From NCBI GenBank assembly GCA_017458185.1, contig JAFTFY010000012.1, positions 1-64,000 on the forward strand: a stretch of DNA of 64,000 nt. The letters run 5' to 3'. A model generated the notes under the pieces. The model was given only the letters and a program-made list of their open reading frames with translations. It made no database searches and was not told the DNA's origin. Source of the DNA: Neisseriaceae bacterium. GTDB taxonomy: Bacteria; Pseudomonadota; Gammaproteobacteria; Burkholderiales; Neisseriaceae. Numbering within the stretch: position 1 is the stretch's first letter; every line of letters begins with the position of its first letter. Position numbers and translations under genes: made by a program. Shown here piece by piece: positions 56,086 to 64,000 of the stretch.

Positions 56086-56922
56086 ATGGGGTACATAATC
56101 ATCGGTTTGGTTTTACTTGTTTTATCGTTTGCATATTTAAGTTATATATTAAAAAAAGAACTTGAAAATCAAAAATATAGATGTAATAGTTTGAATAAAG
56201 AAAATTATTCATTGCATTGCGATAATAATGAATTAAAAAATAAAAATAATATATTACAAGATGACTATAATAGATTAGCAAATTTGTTTGAAAATTTGCA
56301 GTACAGGTATGCAGTATTATTAGAGAGTAATCAAGGAAAAGATAAAGAGATAAAATTTTGTTTAATCACGGAGGAAGAAGAGCAATTTAACAAGTTTAAA
56401 GAAAAGTGTTTGTTGTTAGATAATGATGATGAAATATCATATAAAGATTATATGAATTCTGATGAACTAACAATTTATTATTCATTGATTAGTGTATGTA
56501 ATGACTATTTTAAGGATTATAAATATATAATATCACCACAAGTTTCAATGAAAGCATTTGTTAAAGGAGATCAAGAAAGTGAAAGTTGGAAAGCATATTC
56601 GAGTTTTGTTGTTGATTTTTTAATAGGTATAAAGAAATATAGTGGTAACCCTGCAAAATTAAAGGCTTATCCGTATGCTGTTATAGAATATCATGGGCAT
56701 GGGCATTATTTTCTTGAAAAAGATTCAGTAGAAGAACAGAAAAGAAAAAAATTAACAGTTAGTAGAAATGATTTTTTGAAAGAAAAATGTTTAACAAAAG
56801 TAGGTATTCCATTAAAGGTAATTAAATATGATGAAATTTATGATGATGATAAAAAACTCAATCGAGATAAATTAAAACAAAAAATCAAACAAATTTTTGA
56901 TGATATTATTCAGGTAGCCTGA
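56086..56922 (+). CDS. membrane-anchored DUF2726 protein
   Basis: 278 residues. N-terminal membrane helix (5-25), coiled coil (about 28-75), then a DUF2726-like domain (EISYKDYMNSDELTIYYSLI ... ISPQVSMKAFV ... SSFVVDFLIGIKKYSG ... YAVIEYHGHGH ... FLKEKCLTKVGIPLKVI), a PDDEXK-related nuclease-like fold. Much more AT-rich than its neighbours with different codon use, a sign of transfer. Its stop codon TGA lies in a degenerate uptake palindrome (ends QVA). Activity unknown. Confidence 0.65.
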   Translation: MGYIIIGLVLLVLSFAYLSYILKKELENQKYRCNSLNKENYSLHCDNNELKNKNNILQDDYNRLANLFENLQYRYAVLLESNQGKDKEIKFCLITEEEEQFNKFKEKCLLLDNDDEISYKDYMNSDELTIYYSLISVCNDYFKDYKYIISPQVSMKAFVKGDQESESWKAYSSFVVDFLIGIKKYSGNPAKLKAYPYAVIEYHGHGHYFLEKDSVEEQKRKKLTVSRNDFLKEKCLTKVGIPLKVIKYDEIYDDDKKLNRDKLKQKIKQIFDDIIQVA

Positions 56923-57023
56923 AAGAAATTTCGTAGTTATGGTGGGTCTTCGACCCACCATAACGGACAAATATGTTTCAGGCAGCCTGAAATTATATAT
57001 TTTATAAGGAATAAAAAACTTTT

Positions 57024-58268
57024 ATGAATTTAGAAAACTGGATAGGTTTGCGTTATTTACGCACCAAAAAACGCAATGGTTTTATTTCGTTTATCAGCGT
57101 GATTTCTGTCTTGTGTATTGCATTAGGCGTGATGACGCTGATTGTGGTTTTGTCGGTGATGAACGGTTTTCAACGCGATGTGCGTGCTAAATTGTTTGAA
57201 GTCTCGCCACATATTACAGTGGGTTACACCGACCCTGACGACACGCGTTCTTGGCAGAATTTAGTGCAAATGGCAAAGCAAAATAAGCATGTCATAGCGG
57301 CGACGCCTGTGGCAGACGGTCAGGCATTGCTTACCAACGCGGGCGAAGTTAAGGGGGCGTTGTTGCAAGGCGTTTTGCCTGATGAGTTTATTCAAGTAGC
57401 ACAATTTGACGGCTTTAATCAAAGCCATTTGGATACATTGAAATCAGGTGAATTTAATATTATTTTGGGCAGTGTGTTGGCGGAAAGTATGGCAGTCAAT
57501 GTGGGCGATAAAATCACCGTTTTAACGCCGCAAGGCAATGCCACGCCCACAGGTATGGTGCCGCGATTAAAGCAGTTTAATGTAACCGCGATTGTGGCAA
57601 CCGAAATTTATGAAATGAATAATACGCTGGCATTAGTGCATATGGCAGACGCACAAAAACTATTCAAAATGGGGGACGCTGTGAGCGGCATTCGCATTAA
57701 GTTGGACAATCCGCAAAACGCACCTGAAATCGCCCCCACGATTATTCCGAACGCAGTCGAACAGGGCATTTGGGTGCATGACTGGTCGTTTTCTAATCGC
57801 ACCTACTTTGAAGCCGTGGCGATGGAGAAAAAAATGATGTTTATCATTATGACGCTGATTAGCCTTGTGGCATCTTTTAATTTGGTGTCGCTTTTGGTGA
57901 TGACAGTCAATGAAAAACGAGCCGATATTGCCATTTTACGCACGCTTGGACTTTCGCCCGCAGGTGTCATGCAGATTTTCTTGGTGCAAGGCGGTATTGT
58001 TGGTTTTGTCGGCACGGCGTTGGGCGTGCTGTTGGGGGTTACAGTCGCCGCAAATATCAGCAGTATTGTGGCATTTATCGAAAATATGGCAGGACGCTCA
58101 TTAGTTAATTCGCAGGTGTATTTTTTGAATTATATTCCGTCCGATATTCAAATAACCGATGTGGCAGTGATTGCCGTGATTTCGCTGGTGCTGGCATTTT
58201 TGGCAACCTTATACCCTGCGTGGAATGCCGCACGCACACAACCTGCGGAGGCTTTGCGTTATGAGTAA
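57024..58268 (+). CDS. lipoprotein-releasing ABC transporter permease LolC/E
   Basis: 414 residues. First membrane helix (about 20-48), large periplasmic domain, then three helices (about 270-400). [50 protein letters not shown] is the family start region in overview (positions 3-55). With LolD it pulls mature outer-membrane lipoproteins from the inner membrane to LolA. Only one permease gene is seen, as is common outside Enterobacteria. Overlaps lolD. Confidence 0.88.
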   Translation: MNLENWIGLRYLRTKKRNGFISFISVISVLCIALGVMTLIVVLSVMNGFQRDVRAKLFEVSPHITVGYTDPDDTRSWQNLVQMAKQNKHVIAATPVADGQALLTNAGEVKGALLQGVLPDEFIQVAQFDGFNQSHLDTLKSGEFNIILGSVLAESMAVNVGDKITVLTPQGNATPTGMVPRLKQFNVTAIVATEIYEMNNTLALVHMADAQKLFKMGDAVSGIRIKLDNPQNAPEIAPTIIPNAVEQGIWVHDWSFSNRTYFEAVAMEKKMMFIIMTLISLVASFNLVSLLVMTVNEKRADIAILRTLGLSPAGVMQIFLVQGGIVGFVGTALGVLLGVTVAANISSIVAFIENMAGRSLVNSQVYFLNYIPSDIQITDVAVIAVISLVLAFLATLYPAWNAARTQPAEALRYE

Positions 58269-58944
58269 TGTGGTGATTTCTTGCGAAAATGTGGTGAAAA
58301 ACTACCAAGACGGCGGCTTAAATGTGGAAGTGTTGCGACAAATTAACCTGACGATTCACAAGGGCGAGAGCGTGTGCATTGTTGGAGCGTCGGGTTCGGG
58401 CAAATCCACGCTGTTGCACCTGTTAGGCGGATTAGATAAACCCACGATAGGCGATATTACGCTTATGGGGCAACGCTTGGTGCTGTTAAATCAACGCGAA
58501 TTAGGCGAATTACGCAACCGTTATTTGGGTTTTGTGTATCAATTTCACCATTTACTGCCTGAATTTTCAGCCGAAGAAAATGTGATGATGCCGCTTTTAA
58601 TCGCCAAAAAAAATAAAGATAAAGCCCGCAAAGTCGCTCTCGAAATGTTAGATAAAGTAGGCTTAAAAAACCGAGCCGCCCATCGCCCCAGCGAATTATC
58701 AGGCGGCGAACGCCAGCGAGCGGCGATTGCACGAGCGTTGGTTACTCGCCCCGCTTGTCTTTTGGCGGACGAACCCACAGGCAATTTAGACCGCAAAAAC
58801 GCCGCCAATGTGCTTGCCATGATGATGGAGTTAAAAAACGAACTCGGCACAGCGTTGGTTGTGGTAACGCACGATGACCAAGCCACGCAACACTTTGATA
58901 GGGTGATGACCATGTCGGACGGGGGTTTGACAGTGAGCAGTTAG
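58261..58944 (+). CDS. lolD: lipoprotein-releasing ABC transporter ATPase LolD
   Basis: About 227 residues from the ATG at 58261, overlapping the permease stop by eight bases. Walker [17 protein letters not shown], signature [15 protein letters not shown], Walker [13 protein letters not shown]. The last residues TVSS and the TAG stop are read from a heptamer repeat array. Confidence 0.92.
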   Translation: MSNVVISCENVVKNYQDGGLNVEVLRQINLTIHKGESVCIVGASGSGKSTLLHLLGGLDKPTIGDITLMGQRLVLLNQRELGELRNRYLGFVYQFHHLLPEFSAEENVMMPLLIAKKNKDKARKVALEMLDKVGLKNRAAHRPSELSGGERQRAAIARALVTRPACLLADEPTGNLDRKNAANVLAMMMELKNELGTALVVVTHDDQATQHFDRVMTMSDGGLTVSS

Positions 58945-59450
58945 CAGTTGTTATGTCCTGCCTTATGGCAGGACGAATTTGTTTAGATATAGTCAAACAA
59001 CTTCAAAATACAAAAAATAAAAATAACGCACTGTGCATAAATATTCTACAATTTTAATTTAATCCTGCGTGTCATTACGAGCCTTGACGAAAGTCAAGGC
59101 GTGGTAATCCAGTAAAAAAATCGTAGATTTTTTTACCAACGCCGCAGGCGTTGTAACGACAAGGTTCATAAGCAATTTAAGGCTACCTGAAATGATAACC
59201 GATAAGTCCGTTACAACGCCTGCGGCGTTGCTTGAAACCTACGGTTTCAAGTGGATTGCCACGCCGTGATTTCATCACGGCTCGCAATGACACGGTTTTT
59301 AACATTTTGAAGTTGTTTGACTATAACGCTTCGATTTTCCTTTCAGGCTGCCTGAAAGCAAAATCGAAGCGTTATCTTAAATATATCCGTTTTGCCGTCA
59401 GGCAAAACAAAATAACTGCTCACTACTCATTGCTCACTGCTCACTGTTTG
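58929..59450. repeat. composite island with inverted heptamer arrays, copy 4, carrying MITE 2
   Basis: Left array (58930-58950, units AGTGAGC, AGTTAGC); hairpin GTCCTGCC..GGCAGGAC (58955-58975); TTTAGATA, then MITE 2 (58988-59325), then TAACGCTTCGATTTT; palindrome (59341); AAAATCGAAGCGTTATCT; hairpin GTTTTGCC..GGCAAAAC (59388-59408); right inverse array (59414-59448). Without the MITE it would read like copy 1 at 10979. Lies between lolD and mnmG; no gene seen. Confidence 0.78.
58988..59325. mobile_element. TATAGTC MITE, copy 2 (338 bp)
   Basis: Perfect ends TATAGTCAAACAACTTCAAA (at least 22 bp). Left arm stem CCTTGAC/GTCAAGG with GAAA loop; right arm stem CCGTGA/TCACGG; inner stems AACGCC/GGCGTT in both arms; an asymmetric AGGCTACCTGAA near the centre (59182). 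Interrupts island copy 4 at a TA. Confidence 0.85.
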
Positions 59451-59492
59451 CAATAAAATAGTCGGTTTATTTTTAATATCACAAATTTTAAA

Positions 59493-61367
59493 ATGATTTA
59501 TCCAGAAAAATATCAAGTGATTGTGGTTGGCGGCGGGCATGCGGGGACGGAAGCGGCTTTGGCAGCGGCACGCATGGGCGTGAAAACCCTGCTTTTAACG
59601 CACAATATTGAAACTTTGGGGCAAATGTCGTGCAATCCGTCTATTGGCGGCATTGGCAAAGGGCATTTGGTGCGTGAAGTTGATGCGTTAGGCGGTGCCA
59701 TGGCGTTAGCCGCCGATATGGGCGGTATTCAGTTTCGCACGCTGAATGCGTCCAAAGGGCCTGCGGTGCGTGCCACACGCGTGCAAGCCGACCGTATTTT
59801 ATATAAAGCCGCTATTCGTAAGATATTGGAAAATCAGGAAAATTTGGATTTATTTCAACAGCCTGTTGATGATATTTTGGTTTCAGGCAGCCGTGTGATT
59901 GGCGTTAAAACCGCTATGGGCTTGGCATTTCACGGCGATTGTGTGGTTTTAACCGCAGGCACTTTTTTAACAGGCAAAATTCACATTGGTTTGGAAAATT
60001 ACGGCGGCGGCAGGGCAGGGGACGCTCCTGCTAACGCTTTGGGCAGTTGTCTCAAAGAATTAGGCTTGCCGCAAGGCAGGCTGAAAACAGGCACGCCGCC
60101 ACGCATTGACGGACGCACGATTGATTTTTCTAAACTGCAAGAACAAGCAGGCGACAATCCTGCTCCTGTGTTTTCCGTGCGTGGTTCTGCTGATATGCAC
60201 CCTGAACAAATTTCCTGCTGGATAACCCACACCAATCCGACAACGCACGACATTATCCGCTCGGGCTTTGACCGCAGTCCGATGTTTATGGGCGTGATTG
60301 AAGGCGTAGGACCACGCTATTGTCCGTCTATTGAAGATAAAGTCAATCGCTTTGCTCATCGTGATAGTCATCAGATATTTCTCGAACCCGAAGGTTTAAC
60401 CACAAACGAATATTATCCGAACGGCATTTCAACGAGCCTACCGTTTGATATTCAATTATCTTTGGTGCGTTCTATGCAAGGTCTTGAAAACGCACGCATT
60501 TTGCGACCAGGTTATGCGATTGAATACGATTATTTCGACCCACGCAACCTGAAAACCACATTAGAAACCAAAAGCATAGAAAATCTGTTTTTTGCAGGGC
60601 AAATCAACGGCACAACGGGTTATGAAGAAGCGGCGGCACAAGGTTTGTTGGCAGGGGCGAATGCCGCCTTGCGAGCAATGGATAAAGACCAGTTCTCGCC
60701 TACGCGTTCGCAAGCCTATTTGGGCGTGTTGGTTGATGACTTAACCGCCAAAGGCATTACCGAGCCGTATCGCATGTTCACCAGCCGTGCCGAATACCGT
60801 TTGCAGTTGCGAGAAGACAACGCCGATTTTCGCTTAACCGAAATCGGTCATCAATTAGGGCTTGTGGGTGAAGCACAATGGCGGTTGTTTAACGAAAAAC
60901 AAACCGCAGTAGAAGCCGAAATGCAACGCCTAAAAAGCACTTGGGTAACGCCTTTGCGGCTGCCTGAAAGCGAGCAAATGCGTGTTTTAGGGCAGACGAT
61001 TGAGCGAGAATATTCTTTGGCAGATTTACTACGCCGACCGCAGGTTTCATACGATTTATTGATGACGCTGCCGAATATACAGCCTGAAACGCCATTAACC
61101 CAAGATGCCGCCCTGCAAGTAGAAATTTTAACGAAATATCAAGGCTATATCGAAAAACAAAACGATGAAATCGCCCGCCTACAAAACTTGGAAGACTTAA
61201 AACTGCCGATTGATTTGGACTACACTACAATCAAAGGCTTATCCGCCGAAGTGCAACAGCGACTTAACCGCCACAAACCCGAAAGCGTGGGACAAGCGTC
61301 TCGTATGACAGGCATCACCCCAGCCGCCGTGTCGCTGTTGGCAGTGTATGCAAAAAGGGGGTTTTGA
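59493..61367 (+). CDS. mnmG: tRNA 5-carboxymethylaminomethyluridine synthase MnmG (GidA)
   Basis: 624 residues. With MnmE it modifies U34 of several tRNAs. FAD site [76 protein letters not shown], and the C-terminal helical MnmE-binding part. Uptake word read as RLPES near residue 490. The stop TGA abuts the heptamer array of the next island. Confidence 0.95.
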   Translation: MIYPEKYQVIVVGGGHAGTEAALAAARMGVKTLLLTHNIETLGQMSCNPSIGGIGKGHLVREVDALGGAMALAADMGGIQFRTLNASKGPAVRATRVQADRILYKAAIRKILENQENLDLFQQPVDDILVSGSRVIGVKTAMGLAFHGDCVVLTAGTFLTGKIHIGLENYGGGRAGDAPANALGSCLKELGLPQGRLKTGTPPRIDGRTIDFSKLQEQAGDNPAPVFSVRGSADMHPEQISCWITHTNPTTHDIIRSGFDRSPMFMGVIEGVGPRYCPSIEDKVNRFAHRDSHQIFLEPEGLTTNEYYPNGISTSLPFDIQLSLVRSMQGLENARILRPGYAIEYDYFDPRNLKTTLETKSIENLFFAGQINGTTGYEEAAAQGLLAGANAALRAMDKDQFSPTRSQAYLGVLVDDLTAKGITEPYRMFTSRAEYRLQLREDNADFRLTEIGHQLGLVGEAQWRLFNEKQTAVEAEMQRLKSTWVTPLRLPESEQMRVLGQTIEREYSLADLLRRPQVSYDLLMTLPNIQPETPLTQDAALQVEILTKYQGYIEKQNDEIARLQNLEDLKLPIDLDYTTIKGLSAEVQQRLNRHKPESVGQASRMTGITPAAVSLLAVYAKRGF

Positions 61368-61945
61368 CAGTGAACAGTGAGCAGTGAGCAGTGAGCAGTG
61401 ATTAAGTTTTGCCTTACGGCAAAACGGATTATTATAAAAATGACGCTTCGATTGTGTTTTCGGGCTACCTGAAAATAAAATCGAAGCGTTATCTAAATAT
61501 AGTCAAACAACTTCAAAATACAAAAAATAAAAATAATGTACTGTACATAAATATTCTACAATTTAAATTTAATTCTGTGTGTCATTACGAGCCAAGCCGA
61601 AAGGCTTGGCGTGGTAATCCAATAAAAAACCGCAGGTTTTTTATCAACGCTGACAAGCGTTGTAACGACAAGGTTCATAAGCAATTTAAGGCTGCCTGAA
61701 ATGATAACCGATAAGTCCGTTACAACGCCTGCGGCATTGATGAATTGCTATGCAATTCATTGGATTGCCACGCCGTGATTTCATTAACGCGAGCAATGAC
61801 ACAGTTTTTAACATTTTGAAGTTGTTTGACTATATTTTTTCAGGCAGCCTGAAACAAAATCGAAGCGTTATCTTAAATATATCCGTCAAGCCTGATAAGG
61901 CTTGACGAAATAACTGCTCACTACTCACTGCTCACTGCTCACTAA
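61366..61945. repeat. composite island with inverted heptamer arrays, copy 5, carrying MITE 3
   Basis: Left array (61368-61402, units AGTGAAC, AGTGAGC x3); hairpin GTTTTGCC..GGCAAAAC (61406-61426); TGACGCTTCGAT, degenerate palindrome with GGGCTACCTGAA (61460); AAATCGAAGCGTTATCT; MITE 3 (61498-61834); palindrome (61839); AAATCGAAGCGTTATCT again; hairpin TCAAGCC..GGCTTGA (61885-61905); right inverse array (61913-61943). Between converging mnmG and ppsR; no gene seen. Confidence 0.78.
61498..61834. mobile_element. TATAGTC MITE, copy 3 (337 bp)
   Basis: Perfect ends TATAGTCAAACAACTTCAAA. Left arm stem CCAAGCC/GGCTTGG with GAAA loop, inner stem AACGCT/AGCGTT; right arm with GAATTGC/GCAATTC stem and a partly decayed REP-like unit (CCGTGA without its partner intact). 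Asymmetric AGGCTGCCTGAA near the centre (61690). Confidence 0.85.
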
Positions 61946-61946
61946 A

Positions 61947-62789
61947 TTAAAACCGCCGTTTTAATTTACACTTCGTTAAAATGCACGCCGCCAATTCTTC
62001 TACCGATTTATCTGTGGTAATTAAAAACGGAATATTGTGGCGTAAAAACATTTCTTCGGCAGTCGCCACTTCTTTAACGCAATTTTTTAAAGACGCATAA
62101 TGAGAATCAGGTCTTCTTTCATGGCGAATTTTTTGTAATCTATTGCTATCAATGGTTAAACCGAATAATTTATTTTTATAGGGTTTGAGCATTCTTGGTA
62201 AATCAAGGCTTTCTAAATCATCGGGCGTTAATGGATAATTTGCCGCACGAATACCATATTGCAAGGCTAAATACAAACAAGTGGGCGTTTTGCCTGCACG
62301 CGATACGCCGACTAAAATAATATCGGCACGGGCTAAATCTTTGTCGGTAATGCCGTCATCGTGTCCCAAAGAAAAATTGACCGCTTCCATTCTCGCGTCA
62401 TAGCGGGCGGTGTCGGTTAAACCGTGCGTGGCTCCTGTAATGCGGCGCGCGTCTGTGTGTAGTTCTTTTTCTAAATTCGTGATAAATGTATCATAAAAAT
62501 CAATATGATACGCGGGACAAGTGTGAATAATTTTTCGCACTTCGTTATTGACAACGCTGGAAAACACCAAAGGGCGACCCCAGAGGCTGCCGTCTTCGGC
62601 AACTTCTTCGGCAATGTGGGACAACAGTTCGTGGGCTTTTTCAGGCGAGTCGATAAACGGATAAGTGCGTTGCTTAAATTCAGCGGTGTTAAACTGATTC
62701 AGTAGAGCTTCGCCCATACTCTCAACCGTAATGCCTGTGCGGTCAGAAATAAAATACGCTCGGCGGCGAATGGCAGGCGTGTCGGTCAT
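61947..62789 (-). CDS. ppsR: phosphoenolpyruvate synthase regulatory protein (PSRP/YdiA)
   Basis: 280 residues. Bifunctional kinase/pyrophosphorylase that turns PEP synthase off and on by ADP-dependent phosphorylation. P-loop GVSRAGKTPTCLYLA (about 156-170); start YFISDRTGITVESMGEALLNQF. The target ppsA is not in the window. Ribosome site AAGGA. Confidence 0.92.
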   Translation of the reverse strand: MTDTPAIRRRAYFISDRTGITVESMGEALLNQFNTAEFKQRTYPFIDSPEKAHELLSHIAEEVAEDGSLWGRPLVFSSVVNNEVRKIIHTCPAYHIDFYDTFITNLEKELHTDARRITGATHGLTDTARYDARMEAVNFSLGHDDGITDKDLARADIILVGVSRAGKTPTCLYLALQYGIRAANYPLTPDDLESLDLPRMLKPYKNKLFGLTIDSNRLQKIRHERRPDSHYASLKNCVKEVATAEEMFLRHNIPFLITTDKSVEELAACILTKCKLKRRF

Positions 62790-62825
62790 GGTTGTTCCTT
62801 TTTATTTTTCAAAGTTGCTTATTAT

Positions 62826-63260
62826 AGCAGTGAGCAGTGAGTAGTTAGCAGTTAGCAGTGAGTAGTGAGCAATTATTTCGATTTTTCTTTCAGGCAGCCT
62901 GAAAGAAAAAACAGTGTCATTGCGAGCCGTGTGAAACACGGCGTGGCAATCTTCTTGTCGGTTAGGTAGATTAATCGTTTCAGGCAGCCTGAAAAATATC
63001 TAACCTACTGTAATCATTTTATTTTTTTATTGCCACACGGATTCGGTTAGGCTCACGCAATGCCATTAAGTTTTTCTTTTAAAGAGATTGCATTCGCAAT
63101 CTCGAATCCGTGTGACATTTTAAAAAATCGTGTTTTCAGGCAGCCTGAAAGAAAAATCGAAGCGTTGTCTAAAACATATCCGTCAAGCCTGACAAGGCTT
63201 GACATAAAACCCATTGCTAATTGCTCATTGCTAATTGCTCACTTCTCACTACTCACTGTA
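62826..63260. repeat. composite island with inverted heptamer arrays, copy 6, carrying hairpin repeats
   Basis: Left array (62826-62874, units AGTGAGC, AGTGAGT, AGTTAGC); palindrome (62891); REP-like unit with stem CCGTGT/ACACGG (62916-62953); palindrome (62980); long ACACGGATTCG hairpin (63032-63116); palindrome (63135); AAAATCGAAGCGTTGTCT; hairpin TCAAGCC..GGCTTGA (63183-63203); right inverse array (63212-63259) that enters the coding sequence of the next gene. No gene seen. Confidence 0.75.
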
Positions 63261-64000
63261 TTCAAAGCGTTGTTCAAATCTTGCCAAATATCTTCCACAT
63301 ATTCAATGCCGATTGAAAACCGCAACAAGCCTTCTTTAATGCCTAATTTTTGTTTGACATCAGGCGACATTCCGCTGTGCGACTGGGTGTAGGAGTGATT
63401 GACCAAACTTTCTACACCGCCTAAACTGGACGACATTTGTATTAAATTCAAAGATTTAATCACGCTATTTGCGGCGGCTCGACTGTCGTTTTTCAAATAA
63501 ATTGACACCACGCCGCCGAAGTTTCGCATTTGTTGCTTCGCCAAAGCGTGAAACGGGTTTTCAGGCAACCCTGCATAAAACACTTTTTCAACAGCAGGGT
63601 GATTTTGCAAGCGGCGAGCGATTTTCAACGCATTTTCGCCGTGTCTGTCCATACGCACCGCCAGCGTTTTAATGCCCCGCAACACCAAAGCACAATCAAA
63701 CGGAGCGGCAACCGCACCGCTATTAACCTGCATAGCACGAATAGCCGCAGCGTGTTCAAGAGATTTTGCCACAGCAATGCCCATGAGTACATCGGAATGA
63801 CCGCATAAATACTTGGTTGCCGAATGAACCACAATATCACAGCCCAAATCCAGCGGATTTTGCAAATACGGCGTGGCAAAAGTGTTGTCTATGCCCACAA
63901 TCGCACCAGCCTGATGAGCCATATCCGCCAAAGCCTGAATATCCACCAAACGCAATAAGGGATTAGACGGCGTTTCTAACCAAACCATTTTAACTTTTTG
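63239..64000 (-). CDS. transsulfuration PLP enzyme (cystathionine gamma-synthase-like), 5' end outside the window
   Basis: The C-terminal 253 residues are visible; the frame stays open to the window edge (QKVKMVWLETPSNPLL). Cys/Met metabolism PLP-dependent fold: the Asp that holds the cofactor in IVGIDNTFATP, the PLP lysine in HSATKYLCGHSDV, and the C-terminal SSSLGGVESLVNHSYTQSHSGM. Best fits cystathionine gamma-synthase (MetB) or O-acetylhomoserine sulfhydrylase-type enzymes of methionine synthesis; telling them apart needs the rest. The tail TVSSEK and stop are translated from the heptamer array. Confidence 0.85.
   Translation of the reverse strand, partial: QKVKMVWLETPSNPLLRLVDIQALADMAHQAGAIVGIDNTFATPYLQNPLDLGCDIVVHSATKYLCGHSDVLMGIAVAKSLEHAAAIRAMQVNSGAVAAPFDCALVLRGIKTLAVRMDRHGENALKIARRLQNHPAVEKVFYAGLPENPFHALAKQQMRNFGGVVSIYLKNDSRAAANSVIKSLNLIQMSSSLGGVESLVNHSYTQSHSGMSPDVKQKLGIKEGLLRFSIGIEYVEDIWQDLNNALNTVSSEK

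Noticed and set aside
61368..61402. Short regular repeats that look like a tiny CRISPR array
   Set aside because: The unit is 7 nt with no spacers, occurs at many loci in both orientations and has no cas genes nearby.
61409..61699. 96-residue open frame inside island copy 5
   Set aside because: It is a reading of hairpins and the MITE arm; the other MITE copies do not keep it open.

Overview
The window is a chromosomal segment of an AT-rich member of the Neisseriaceae. The gene content is Neisseria-like: minC-minD-minE-oxyR, ddl-ftsQ-ftsA, tig-clpP-clpX, rplM-rpsI, a UbiM-type quinone hydroxylase, and lipoprotein cytochromes c'. It is saturated with the palindrome TTTCAGGCAGCCTGAAA, which carries a DNA-uptake word on each strand (AGGCAGCCTGAA and AGGCTGCCTGAA). 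Where a copy is asymmetric, the word kept is nearly always AGGCTGCCTGAA, the dialect described for Simonsiella. I therefore infer Simonsiella muelleri or a close relative. No rRNA, tRNA, CRISPR array, prophage or intact transposase was found.

Layout: 0-9.4 kb holds a TbpB-like surface lipoprotein, an acetyltransferase, two DUF4124-type secreted proteins, a YheS-type ABC-F ATPase, hemH, an orphan kpsS/lipB-like gene with a DUF3261 lipoprotein, two tandem cytochromes c' and darP. 9.5-22.9 kb holds trpE, a YihY membrane protein, an ORF6N/PLD-like protein, a 510-residue unknown, a frameshifted comM, ubiK, an Abi_2 protein, leuC, prfA and hemA. 23-35.8 kb holds rplM-rpsI, rsmA, a soluble RnfB-like ferredoxin, a FabG-like reductase, a TerC-CBS-CorC membrane protein, ubiM, uvrC, guaB and cysS. 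36-44.4 kb holds a vapBC-type pair, a thioesterase, tig-clpP-clpX, a PPP phosphatase and radC. 44.7-50.6 kb holds nlpD, ung (frameshifted), ftsA, ftsQ, ddl and a nitroreductase. 51-64 kb holds min-oxyR, a YhcG nuclease, two YbjQ proteins, a DUF2726 protein, lolC/E-lolD, mnmG, ppsR and a truncated transsulfuration gene.

Most genes are housekeeping. The unusual content is between them. Intergenic DNA is built from nested, apparently non-coding repeat modules: uptake palindromes, many of them reused as terminators; REP-like hairpins whose stems change sequence but keep pairing; Correia-like elements of 70-107 bp with TATAGTC ends whose inner arms differ between copies but match within a copy; three roughly 340-365 bp MITEs with perfect terminal repeats; and composite islands bounded by arrays of a 7-nt stop-codon-containing unit. 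These arrays run into the 3' ends of genes and supply their last residues. One island is an empty version of another that carries a MITE, so TA-flanked insertion can be read directly from the sequence.

Two genes for DNA handling, comM and ung, have single-base homopolymer frameshifts. These could be real decay, phase variation or sequencing error. The division cluster is cut down to ddl-ftsQ-ftsA, with ung standing where ftsZ is expected.
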